Below are positions 1-6,398 of a stretch of DNA of 7,823 bases, piece by piece. This DNA is from UBA931 sp036825435. Its GTDB lineage: Bacteria > Pseudomonadota > Gammaproteobacteria > Burkholderiales > Casimicrobiaceae. The notes below the pieces were generated by a model that was given only the letters and a program-made list of their open reading frames with translations, was not told the origin of the DNA and made no database searches. A program made the position numbers and the translations under genes. How positions within the stretch are numbered: the stretch's first letter is position 1; each line of letters opens with the position of its first letter. Location of the stretch: NCBI GenBank assembly GCA_036825435.1, contig DAISYG010000083.1, positions 1 to 7,823 of the forward strand, given 5' to 3'.

Positions 1-1632
1 CTAAGCAAATTCAAGGCTGATAGTGAAGTTAATAAACTTCGCACCAATATTCTTTCTCATGTGCGCAGTGGCGCAAAACTTGACCCGGGATTGTTTTCGC
101 TAACCGTTCCAACGGGTGGCGGGAAGACTTTGGCTTCGTTGGCTTTTGCTCTGGATCATGCGATTGAGCATGGATTAAAGCGCATCATTTTTGTTATTCC
201 TTTCACCAGTATCGTTGAGCAAAATGCACGTGTATTTCGTGATGCGTTAGGTGATTTGGGTGAAAAGGCTGTACTCGAACACCACAGCGCGTTCTTTGCC
301 CAGGCTCCTTCCAAAAAAACAAACAGCGACTATTATGCAGATAAGGAAAAACTGAAGCTAGCGATGGAAAATTGGGACGCTCCGATCATCGTGACTACGG
401 CTGTTCAGTTTTTTGAAAGTTTGTTTGCCTCCCGGCCATCACAATGTCGCAAATTACATAATATCGCGGGTAGTGTAGTAATCCTTGACGAGGCACAAAC
501 TATTCCGCTACCGGTATTACGCCCTTGTGTAGCAACATTGGATGAGTTGGCGCTCAATTATCGTACCAGCATTGTATTATGTACAGCTACACAGCCTGCA
601 CTGAAAGAGTCTAAAGACTTCAAAGATGGATTAAAAGAAAGTGCTGTACGCGAACTTGCGCCAAACCCGTCTGAATTATTTGACAAATTCGAGCGGGTTC
701 GTGTCCGTCACCTTGGCACAATTGATGATGTAACATTAACCGCATTGATGCGAGAGCGTGAACAAGTGTTGTGCATCGTCAATAATCGTCGTCATGCTTG
801 CGCTGTTTATGACGCTATTGCCGACTTACCGGGTGCGCATCATCTGTCAACATTGATGTGCGCCAAGCATCGCAGCCAGAAATTGGAAGAAATTCGCACC
901 TTATTGAAAAATGGCAAACCGTGTCGATTGATTTCCACTTCTCTTATTGAAGCCGGTGTTGATGTTGATTTCCCTTCTGTGTTACGCGCTGAAGCCGGAT
1001 TGGATTCCATTGCTCAGGCAGCAGGTCGTTGCAATCGTGAGGGTCGAAGAAAAAAAGAAGACAGTGAGGTACTTGTATTTCGTCCAGAAAATCCAGATTG
1101 GGCTCCCCCGATAGAACTAAAACAGTTTGCAGAAGCGGCCAGTGAAGTTCTCCGTCAGCAACATTTCCTTGAAAAACCACTTTCTCCAGAAAGTATCACA
1201 GAGTATTTTCATCAACTTTTATGGTTTAAGGGAAGCGGAAATGGACTTGATAAAAAAAGCATTCTCAACACGTTAAAAGCTTGCAGGGTTGACAGCCTGC
1301 CTTTCGAGAAAATAAGTCGTGATTTTTGCATGATTGAAAATATGCAGCATCCAGTTATTGTGCCATTCGACGATGAGGCGAAAACTTTACTGGAGCAATT
1401 GCGATTTGTAGAACGTTGTGGTGGCATTGCCCGGCAATTGCAACCATACCTTGTGCAAGTACCAAAAAAAGCTTTTTATCAACTACGCGATGCTGGCGCG
1501 ATTCAGCCTGTTGCGCCGGAAAAATGGGACGAACAATTCTGGGCTTTGTGCAATGTTGATCTTTATAAAGAGGAGACTGGATTAACTTGGGAAAACTCGT
1601 CTTTTTTAACCATTGAGAAAACATTGTGGTAA
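1..1632 (+). CDS. cas3: CRISPR-associated helicase/nuclease Cas3, type I-C (5' partial)
   Basis: Target-degrading helicase-nuclease of type I CRISPR interference: recruited by Cascade after R-loop formation, it unwinds and cuts the non-target strand. The frame is open from base 1 with no stop, so the gene continues off the left edge; the GTG at 61 is an internal codon, not a start. 543 codons are visible. Helicase motifs appear in order: Walker A VPTGGGKT (106-129), Walker B DEAQ (487-498), motif III TAT within CTATQPAL (583-591), motif V STSLIEAGVDVDFP (934-975) and the arginine-finger motif QAAGRCNREG (1015-1044). The C-terminal part to the TAA at 1630 looks complete. The N-terminal HD nuclease domain, about 200 residues in I-C Cas3 proteins, would lie outside the window, so its integrity cannot be judged. 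The downstream cas5c-cas8c-cas7c block supports subtype I-C. Confidence 0.96.
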   Translation, partial: LSKFKADSEVNKLRTNILSHVRSGAKLDPGLFSLTVPTGGGKTLASLAFALDHAIEHGLKRIIFVIPFTSIVEQNARVFRDALGDLGEKAVLEHHSAFFAQAPSKKTNSDYYADKEKLKLAMENWDAPIIVTTAVQFFESLFASRPSQCRKLHNIAGSVVILDEAQTIPLPVLRPCVATLDELALNYRTSIVLCTATQPALKESKDFKDGLKESAVRELAPNPSELFDKFERVRVRHLGTIDDVTLTALMREREQVLCIVNNRRHACAVYDAIADLPGAHHLSTLMCAKHRSQKLEEIRTLLKNGKPCRLISTSLIEAGVDVDFPSVLRAEAGLDSIAQAAGRCNREGRRKKEDSEVLVFRPENPDWAPPIELKQFAEAASEVLRQQHFLEKPLSPESITEYFHQLLWFKGSGNGLDKKSILNTLKACRVDSLPFEKISRDFCMIENMQHPVIVPFDDEAKTLLEQLRFVERCGGIARQLQPYLVQVPKKAFYQLRDAGAIQPVAPEKWDEQFWALCNVDLYKEETGLTWENSSFLTIEKTLW

Positions 1633-1720
1633 TAATTTTTATGCCATCGTATCATCCTGTCGTTTAATGAACTCAATTCGAATACTCGGTTTATCGGGTA
1701 AGAATGCATTTAAAGAAGAA

Positions 1721-1726
1721 AGGAGG
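1721..1726 (+). promoter_or_regulatory. Shine-Dalgarno site of cas5c
   Basis: AGGAGG lies 4 nt before the ATG at 1731 and decides the start. The in-frame ATG at 1704 would put this site inside the coding sequence and add nine residues (MHLKKKGGL) not expected in Cas5c, whose family begins close to the YGIRLKVWG strand. Confidence 0.85.
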
Positions 1727-1730
1727 GCTA

Positions 1731-2408
1731 ATGACTTATGGAATACGTTTAAAAGTCTGGGGCGAGCGCGCCTGTTTTTCCAGACCGGAGATGAAGGTCG
1801 AACGCGTGAGCTACGACGTTATCACCCCGTCGGCAGCGCGCGGCATCCTCGAAGCGATTCACTGGAAACCTGCGATCCGGTGGACGGTTGATCGGATTCA
1901 TGTATTAAAACCGATTCGTTTCGAATCCATTCGGCGCAATGAAGTCGGTGATAAAGTGTCTGCTACCGCTATTACGCGAGCGATGAAAGCGCGCAGCACA
2001 CGTGGATTAGCGTTATTCGTTGATGAAGCGCGTCAGCAACGAGCGGCAACCCTGCTGCGGGATGTTGCTTATGTGATTGAGGCTCATTTTGATCTGACCA
2101 ATAAAGCAGGAACGGATGAAACTGAAGGCAAACACCTGGATATTTTTAACCGCCGTGCACGCAAAGGGCAATGTTTTCACATGCCATGCCTCGGAACGCG
2201 CGAATTTCCTGCATCGTTTCATTTATTAGAAGAAGATGAAAAAACGCCGCGAGTAGAAGATGAGACGTTAAAACAAGAGCGAGATTTGGGTTGGATGTTG
2301 CACGATATCGATTTTGCCAACAACATGACGCCACGTTTTTTTCATGCACGCATGAAGGACGGCATTGTTACTGTTCCGCCATGGGACAGTGCGGAGGTGA
2401 AATCATGA
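1731..2408 (+). CDS. cas5c: Cas5c (Cas5d), pre-crRNA endoribonuclease and Cascade subunit
   Basis: In type I-C systems Cas5c replaces Cas6: it cuts pre-crRNA at the base of the repeat hairpin and stays bound to the 5' handle in Cascade. The protein has 225 residues, normal for the family. Visible landmarks are the N-terminal strand YGIRLKVWG (3-11), the segment SYDVITPSAARGILEAIHWKP (27-46) with its WKP at 44-46 by family register, and EGKHLDIFNRR (132-142). The KH pair at 134-135 matches the Lys/His catalytic pair I recall from Bacillus halodurans Cas5d. The place where that enzyme has a catalytic Tyr, just before WKP, holds His44 here (numbered by full count), so the general base may differ. 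The start at 1731 is chosen by its strong ribosome site. The 3' end overlaps cas8c by 4 bp (ATGA), indicating translational coupling. A 98-bp gap separates it from cas3. Confidence 0.95.
   Translation: MTYGIRLKVWGERACFSRPEMKVERVSYDVITPSAARGILEAIHWKPAIRWTVDRIHVLKPIRFESIRRNEVGDKVSATAITRAMKARSTRGLALFVDEARQQRAATLLRDVAYVIEAHFDLTNKAGTDETEGKHLDIFNRRARKGQCFHMPCLGTREFPASFHLLEEDEKTPRVEDETLKQERDLGWMLHDIDFANNMTPRFFHARMKDGIVTVPPWDSAEVKS
2393..2397 (+). promoter_or_regulatory. Shine-Dalgarno site of cas8c, inside cas5c
   Basis: GGAGG, extended to GGAGGTGA, sits in the last codons of cas5c, 7 nt before the ATG at 2405. It sets the cas8c start there; the open frame running upstream to 2291 is only read-through against cas5c. 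Confidence 0.85.
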
Positions 2409-4207
2409 TTCTGCAATCACTCACTCAGTATTATCAGCGACTGTTGGAGCACGGTGGAGATATTGCACCGTATGGTTTTAGTCCTGAAAAAATAAGCTAT
2501 GTGGTTGTGCTATCTGAAAACGGTGAAGTTGTGTCAGTTCGGGATTTCCGCGTCAAGAGCGGCAAAAAGGACGTTCCGCAAACCCAGATCGTCCCCCAAC
2601 CCGCCAAGCGGACAGTCGGCATCAAACCCAATTTCTTATGGGATAAAACTAGCTATATTTTTGGTGTCAGTACGGTCAGCAAACGTGCTGACCAAGAACA
2701 TGCTGCATTTCGCGAGTTTCATCTGAATGCACTGGCCGATACGGAAGATATCGGTTTATGTGCCCTGAAACGGTTCCTGGAAAACTGGACGCCAGAACAA
2801 TTCGATACTTCAGAATACTTTTCTGAAGATATGAAAGACGCGAACATGACCTTTGCACTTGACGGTGAGCGCTTATTCTTGCATGAACGTTCTGTGGCAT
2901 GTGAGCTGTGGGCGAAGCTATTCGAAGGTGCAGAAAGTTCGAAACAGGGCATGTGCCTTGTCAATGGTGAAATAACATCGTTGGCACGTTTACACCCAGC
3001 TATCAAAGGCGTAGATGGTGCTCAGAGTTCGGGGGCATCAATTGTGTCGTTCAATTTGGATGCCTTTAAGTCCTATGGTAAAGATCAAGGTGAAAACGCA
3101 CCTGTGTCCGAACAAGCTACTTTTGCTTATACAACCGCTTTGAACTATTTGTTGCGCCGTGGCGAGGATAATCGCCAGCGTATTCAAATCGGGGATGCTA
3201 CGGTAGTGTTTTGGGCAGAAGCGGAAAATAATGAACAGGCACAAGTGGCAGAAAGTGTTTTTATGCAGATGCTTGATCAAAAAAGCGACGATCCGCAGGA
3301 AACGGAAAAAATTCGTCAAGTGCTTGAAGGAGTTTCCAAAGGTCGACCACTACGCAATATCGACCCTGAATTGGACGAAGGCACATGTATGTTTATTCTT
3401 GGGTTAGCGCCTAATGCATCGCGCTTATCCATCCGTTTCTGGGAAACAGGAACGTTTGGCGAATTGGCAAAACGTATTGCCAATCATGAACAAGACATGC
3501 ATTTGGAGCCACTACCTTGGAAAACTCCACCGTCCGTTCGGCGATTGGCCTTGGCAACAGCGCCATCGCGTAACAAACCCGCCGAAGCAAAAGATATTCC
3601 AGCACAACTAGCCGGCGAACTGATGCGCGCCATCCTGAGCGGTAGGCGTTATCCACAAAGTCTGCTTACCAATCTGATCATGCGCATGCGTGCCGACGGC
3701 GATATTTCCGGCGTACGTGTCGCCCTATGCAAAGCTGTGCTGACGCGAAATCAACGTTTGAAAACATCAACCCTATTGGAAGAGGAGAATCTTGTGAGTT
3801 TAGACAAACAATCAACTAACCCCGCCTATCAGCTTGGACGGCTTTTTGCCGTTCTTGAAAACGTCCAGCGTAATGCGTTAGGCGAAAACGTGAATGCCAC
3901 GATACGCGACCGTTATTACGGTGCGGCATCGGCAACACCAGCTTCGATTTTTCCGGTGCTATTGCGCAACACTCAGAATCATCTGAGCAAACTGCATAAA
4001 GAAAAAAAAGGGCTAGCCGTTATTTTGGAGAAACAAATCGGCGAAATCATTGATGGTCTGGATGAAAATTTGCCACGCAGTTTGCCAATTGAAGAGCAAG
4101 GACGCTTTGCTATCGGCTACTACCACCAATCTCGCGCGCACTTTACCAAAGGACGCGAAAAAAACGACGAAGAAACTGAAACTACTGAAGAAGGAGTTAC
4201 CGAATGA
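2405..4207 (+). CDS. cas8c: Cas8c (Csd1), large subunit of type I-C Cascade
   Basis: Large subunit that recognises the PAM and helps open target DNA in type I-C Cascade. It has 600 residues, usual for Csd1. Family-like segments are the N-terminal MILQSLTQYYQRL, the stretch RTVGIKPNFLWDKTSYIFG about residue 70-90, the mid-protein RFWETGTFGELAKRI, and GRRYPQSLLTNLIMRMRAD in the helical C-terminal half. The start at 2405 has a good ribosome site and gives a 4-bp ATGA overlap with cas5c; the stop gives the same overlap with cas7c. From residue 464 on, the protein coincides with the predicted internal product Cas11c. The extreme C-terminus is charged and rich in Glu/Thr (KNDEETETTEEGVTE), and this stretch also encodes the ribosome site of cas7c. 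Large subunits diverge strongly, so assignment rests on these segments together with gene order. Confidence 0.95.
   Translation: MILQSLTQYYQRLLEHGGDIAPYGFSPEKISYVVVLSENGEVVSVRDFRVKSGKKDVPQTQIVPQPAKRTVGIKPNFLWDKTSYIFGVSTVSKRADQEHAAFREFHLNALADTEDIGLCALKRFLENWTPEQFDTSEYFSEDMKDANMTFALDGERLFLHERSVACELWAKLFEGAESSKQGMCLVNGEITSLARLHPAIKGVDGAQSSGASIVSFNLDAFKSYGKDQGENAPVSEQATFAYTTALNYLLRRGEDNRQRIQIGDATVVFWAEAENNEQAQVAESVFMQMLDQKSDDPQETEKIRQVLEGVSKGRPLRNIDPELDEGTCMFILGLAPNASRLSIRFWETGTFGELAKRIANHEQDMHLEPLPWKTPPSVRRLALATAPSRNKPAEAKDIPAQLAGELMRAILSGRRYPQSLLTNLIMRMRADGDISGVRVALCKAVLTRNQRLKTSTLLEEENLVSLDKQSTNPAYQLGRLFAVLENVQRNALGENVNATIRDRYYGAASATPASIFPVLLRNTQNHLSKLHKEKKGLAVILEKQIGEIIDGLDENLPRSLPIEEQGRFAIGYYHQSRAHFTKGREKNDEETETTEEGVTE
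3782..3787 (+). promoter_or_regulatory. Internal Shine-Dalgarno site within cas8c, for cas11c
   Basis: GAGGAG (AGAGGAG from 3781) lies 6 nt upstream of an in-frame GTG at 3794. Strength and spacing match a true initiation site rather than chance codon choice, and the position corresponds to where internal initiation of Cas11c is known in other I-C systems. Confidence 0.8.
3794..4207 (+). CDS. cas11c: Cas11c small subunit, internal in-frame product of cas8c
   Basis: Type I-C Cascade contains a small helical subunit, Cas11c, translated from an internal start in cas8c; this is established for other I-C systems. Here a GTG at 3794, codon 464 of cas8c and in the same frame, follows GAGGAG with a 6-nt spacer. 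It would yield 137 residues starting MSLDKQSTNPAYQLGRLFAV, which fits the expected small-subunit size and the conserved NPAYxLGRLFA opening. The product is predicted to be largely helical and to line the belly of the complex, contacting the non-target strand. It shares the stop codon of cas8c and therefore the overlap with cas7c. Seen directly: start, ribosome site and frame. Known for the family: separate expression. Inferred: that this exact GTG is used. The next candidate starts inside the region lack comparable ribosome sites. Confidence 0.8.
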   Translation: MSLDKQSTNPAYQLGRLFAVLENVQRNALGENVNATIRDRYYGAASATPASIFPVLLRNTQNHLSKLHKEKKGLAVILEKQIGEIIDGLDENLPRSLPIEEQGRFAIGYYHQSRAHFTKGREKNDEETETTEEGVTE

Positions 4208-5067
4208 ACCCAATCCAAAATCGTTATGAATTTGTTTATCTTTTTGACATTACCAACGGCAACCCAAACGGCGATCCGGACGCAGGCAATCTTCCACGAC
4301 TTGATCCAGAAACCAATTGCGGCCTCGTCACCGATGTCTGTCTAAAGCGTAAGATCAGAAACTTTGTTTCGCTGGATAAAGAAAATCAGCAAGGCTACGC
4401 TATTTATATGCAAGAAAAGTCCGTTTTGAATAATCAACATAAACTGGCTTATGAAGCATTGAATATCAAACCGGAACCGAAAAAATTACCGAAAGAAGTA
4501 GTCAAAGCACGTGAGTTGACCGCTTGGATGTGTGCTAACTTTTTCGATGTACGCGCGTTTGGCGCCGTAATGACCACTGAAGTTAATGCTGGACAAGTGC
4601 GTGGCCCAGTTCAAATGGCATTTGCTTCCTCAGTCAACCCGGTCGTGCCGTTGGAAATTTCCATCACCCGTATGGCGGTCACCAACGAGCGCGATTTGGA
4701 AAAAGAACGCACCATGGGACGTAAGCACATCATCCCTTACGGTTTGTATCGTGCTCATGGCTTCATTTCCGCCAAGCTTGCCGAGCGCACCGGCTTCTCT
4801 AATGATGATCTTGAGTTATTCTGGCAAGCACTGATCAACATGTTCGAACACGACCGTTCTGCCGCACGTGGCGAAATGGCTGCCCGTAAATTGATTGTAT
4901 TCAAGCACGAAAATGCGATGGGTAATGCACCAGCACATGTATTGTTCGATACCGTCAAGGTCGTGCCGAACAATCTGGAAACATCGCCTCGCGCGTACGC
5001 AGATTATCGGGTAAATATTGATCGAGCAGCGATTCCAGACGGCGTGTCGGTGAAGGAATTGCTGTAA
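4204..5067 (+). CDS. cas7c: Cas7c (Csd2), backbone subunit of type I-C Cascade
   Basis: RAMP-fold protein that polymerises along the crRNA spacer and forms the Cascade backbone. It has 287 residues, normal for Csd2. The N-terminus carries the family signature FDITNGNPNGDPDAGNLPR (about residues 14-32) followed by GLVTDVCLKRKIRNF. Further on are VRGPVQMAFASSVNPV in the middle and MGRKHIIPYGLYRAHGFIS and FEHDRSAARGEMAARKL in the C-terminal half, all typical. The ATG at 4204 overlaps the cas8c stop (ATGA) and is preceded by AAGGAG at 4191-4196 with a 7-nt spacer, so the gene is translationally coupled to cas8c/cas11c. In standard I-C operons cas4 would follow directly; here an unrelated gene comes first, after 77 bp. 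Confidence 0.97.
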   Translation: MNPIQNRYEFVYLFDITNGNPNGDPDAGNLPRLDPETNCGLVTDVCLKRKIRNFVSLDKENQQGYAIYMQEKSVLNNQHKLAYEALNIKPEPKKLPKEVVKARELTAWMCANFFDVRAFGAVMTTEVNAGQVRGPVQMAFASSVNPVVPLEISITRMAVTNERDLEKERTMGRKHIIPYGLYRAHGFISAKLAERTGFSNDDLELFWQALINMFEHDRSAARGEMAARKLIVFKHENAMGNAPAHVLFDTVKVVPNNLETSPRAYADYRVNIDRAAIPDGVSVKELL

Positions 5068-5144
5068 CGGTAACGTGTAAACAAACAGGGGCAGAAATTT
5101 ACTCATTGCTTCATATTCTGCTCTTGTAACAGGATGGGGTGCTT

Positions 5145-5744
5145 ATGGTCGCTCAACAACAAATGATTTACCAATTCAAAATTACTCTGCTTGGCATGGA
5201 AAAGCGCATCTGGCGGCGTATTCAGGTACCAGAGAATGGCACATTTTTCGATCTGCATGTCGCCATCCAGTGTGCCATGGGCTGGGAGGATTGTCACCTG
5301 CACATGTTTCGTATTGGCAAACGGAGCGGAATCATCATCAACGGCAATCCCATCGATGACGACTTCTATCAAAGCAACAAAAATACGCTCAACGGCTGGG
5401 AAACCGATGTTGCTCAGTTTTTGGCGATGCCCGGTGATTTTGCCTTGTACGAATACGATATGGGCGATGGCTGGTTGCATGAGGTGTTGCTGGAAGGGGT
5501 GTTTTTGAAGGAAAAAAACGTCAAATACCCACGCTGTCTGGATGGTGCGGGCGCATGTCCGCCGGAAGATTGCGGTGGCGCGCCCGGGTTTGAACACTTG
5601 CTGAAAATATTGGCTTCACCCAAGCACCCCGAATATAAAGAAATGCTTGCATGGTTGGGCAGGGATTTCGACCCGGACGCTTTCGATTGCAGTAAGATAA
5701 AATTCGTTCGCCCAGCAACCCGCTGGAAGCAATGGCAGGAATAG
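5145..5744 (+). CDS. Plasmid pRiA4b ORF-3-like family protein, interposed in the cas operon
   Basis: Soluble 199-residue protein of the pRiA4b ORF-3-like family (the Pfam family I know by that name), sometimes labelled IS1096 passenger TnpR-like. No biochemical function is established. Family landmarks seen: YQFKITLLGMEKRIWRRIQVP near the N-terminus, LHVAIQCAMGWEDCHLHMF (about 38-55), LYEYDMGDGWLHEVLLEG (about 101-118), and CxxxxxxCPPEDCGG with Cys131, Cys138 and Cys143, followed by GFEHLLKIL. The Cys and His residues could bind a metal, which is inference. There is no signal peptide or membrane segment. The ATG at 5145 is preferred, with AGGA at 5131-5134 ten nt upstream; GTG at 5139 would add two residues. 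It lies 77 bp after cas7c but only 6 bp before cas4, so it is transcribed with the adaptation genes. It is not a known Cas protein, and no transposon ends or target duplications are visible around it. Confidence 0.88.
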   Translation: MVAQQQMIYQFKITLLGMEKRIWRRIQVPENGTFFDLHVAIQCAMGWEDCHLHMFRIGKRSGIIINGNPIDDDFYQSNKNTLNGWETDVAQFLAMPGDFALYEYDMGDGWLHEVLLEGVFLKEKNVKYPRCLDGAGACPPEDCGGAPGFEHLLKILASPKHPEYKEMLAWLGRDFDPDAFDCSKIKFVRPATRWKQWQE

Positions 5745-5750
5745 CCCGCC

Positions 5751-6398
5751 ATGTCCTCTGATCCTATCCCGATCTCCGCGCTGCAACACTATCTATATTG
5801 CCCGCGTCAGTGCGCTTTGATTCACCTGGAGCAGGCATGGGCAGAGAACCGCTTCACGGCTGAGGGGCGGGTATTGCACGAACGAGCTGATTCAGTTCGC
5901 ACTGAACGTCGGCGTGGCGTACGCACGGTATCGGCAATGCCGGTGGCAAACAATGAACTCGGCATTGTGGGTGTTGCCGACATGGTTGAGTTCCATGAAA
6001 CGGACGATGAGGAACGTGCCTATCCGGTAGAGTACAAGCGTGGACGGCCAAAATCGCACCAAGCGGATGAAGTACAACTCTGCGCGCAAGCGTTGTGCTT
6101 GGAGTCCATGTTTGACTATACCATCCCGGAAGGTGCTTTGTTTTATGGAAAAACGAGGCGGCGCAAAGCAGTGTCGTTTGATGATGCATTGCGTGTGTTG
6201 ACGCGGGAAACGATCTGCTCTGTTCAGGAGTTGTTTGCCACAGGGAAAACTCCTTTACCGCAGTATGATGCACGCCGCTGTAGTGCTTGCTCGCTTATGG
6301 ATATATGTCAGCCAGCGTTATTGGAAAAGCCGAAACCGGTCAATACTTGGCTACGGCGACAACTATCGGAGGAAGATAGTTATGCGCCGCCAACTTAA
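5751..6398 (+). CDS. cas4: Cas4 exonuclease, spacer adaptation
   Basis: Cas4 is a RecB-like Fe-S nuclease that trims prespacers and enforces PAM selection with Cas1-Cas2. The 215-residue protein is of normal length. Four cysteines for a 4Fe-4S cluster are visible: Cys17 (in LYCPRQC) and Cys177, Cys180 and Cys186 in the CSACSLMDIC segment. RecB nuclease residues are His43 (VLHERAD), Asp77 (GVADMVEF), Glu94 and Lys96 (VEYKRG), plus Gln109 of motif III. All appear intact. The ATG at 5751 lies 6 bp after the upstream stop, with AGGA at 5737-5740 inside that gene's last codons, so coupling to the pRiA4b-like gene is likely. The 3' end overlaps cas1 by 17 bp. Confidence 0.96.
   Translation: MSSDPIPISALQHYLYCPRQCALIHLEQAWAENRFTAEGRVLHERADSVRTERRRGVRTVSAMPVANNELGIVGVADMVEFHETDDEERAYPVEYKRGRPKSHQADEVQLCAQALCLESMFDYTIPEGALFYGKTRRRKAVSFDDALRVLTRETICSVQELFATGKTPLPQYDARRCSACSLMDICQPALLEKPKPVNTWLRRQLSEEDSYAPPT
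6368..6373 (+). promoter_or_regulatory. Shine-Dalgarno site of cas1, inside cas4
   Basis: GGAGGA stands 8 nt before the ATG at 6382, fixing the cas1 start within the last codons of cas4. The frame stays open back to an ATG at 6235, but that stretch runs out of frame through cas4, including its cysteine cluster, and is not Cas1 sequence. Confidence 0.85.

Noticed and set aside
1613..1891. 92-codon + strand frame bridging cas3 and cas5c
   Set aside because: It overlaps both genes out of frame, lacks a ribosome site and resembles no known protein.
5089..5119. Possible promoter before the pRiA4b-like gene, using TATTCT at 5114 as -10
   Set aside because: No acceptable -35 element at 16-18 nt distance; too weak to list as a feature.
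5103..5597. 164-codon antisense open frame opposite the pRiA4b-like gene
   Set aside because: It is the shadow of a well-supported family gene on the + strand, with no ribosome site and no recognisable protein pattern.
5145..5744. The interposed gene as a transposase or resolvase (suggested by the TnpR-like label of the family)
   Set aside because: No serine- or tyrosine-recombinase motifs, no terminal inverted repeats and no target-site duplication are seen; the label is historical.
5854..6273. 139-codon antisense open frame opposite cas4
   Set aside because: The + strand here encodes cas4 with intact catalytic and cysteine motifs; the antisense product is His/Pro/Thr-rich and looks like reverse-read codons.
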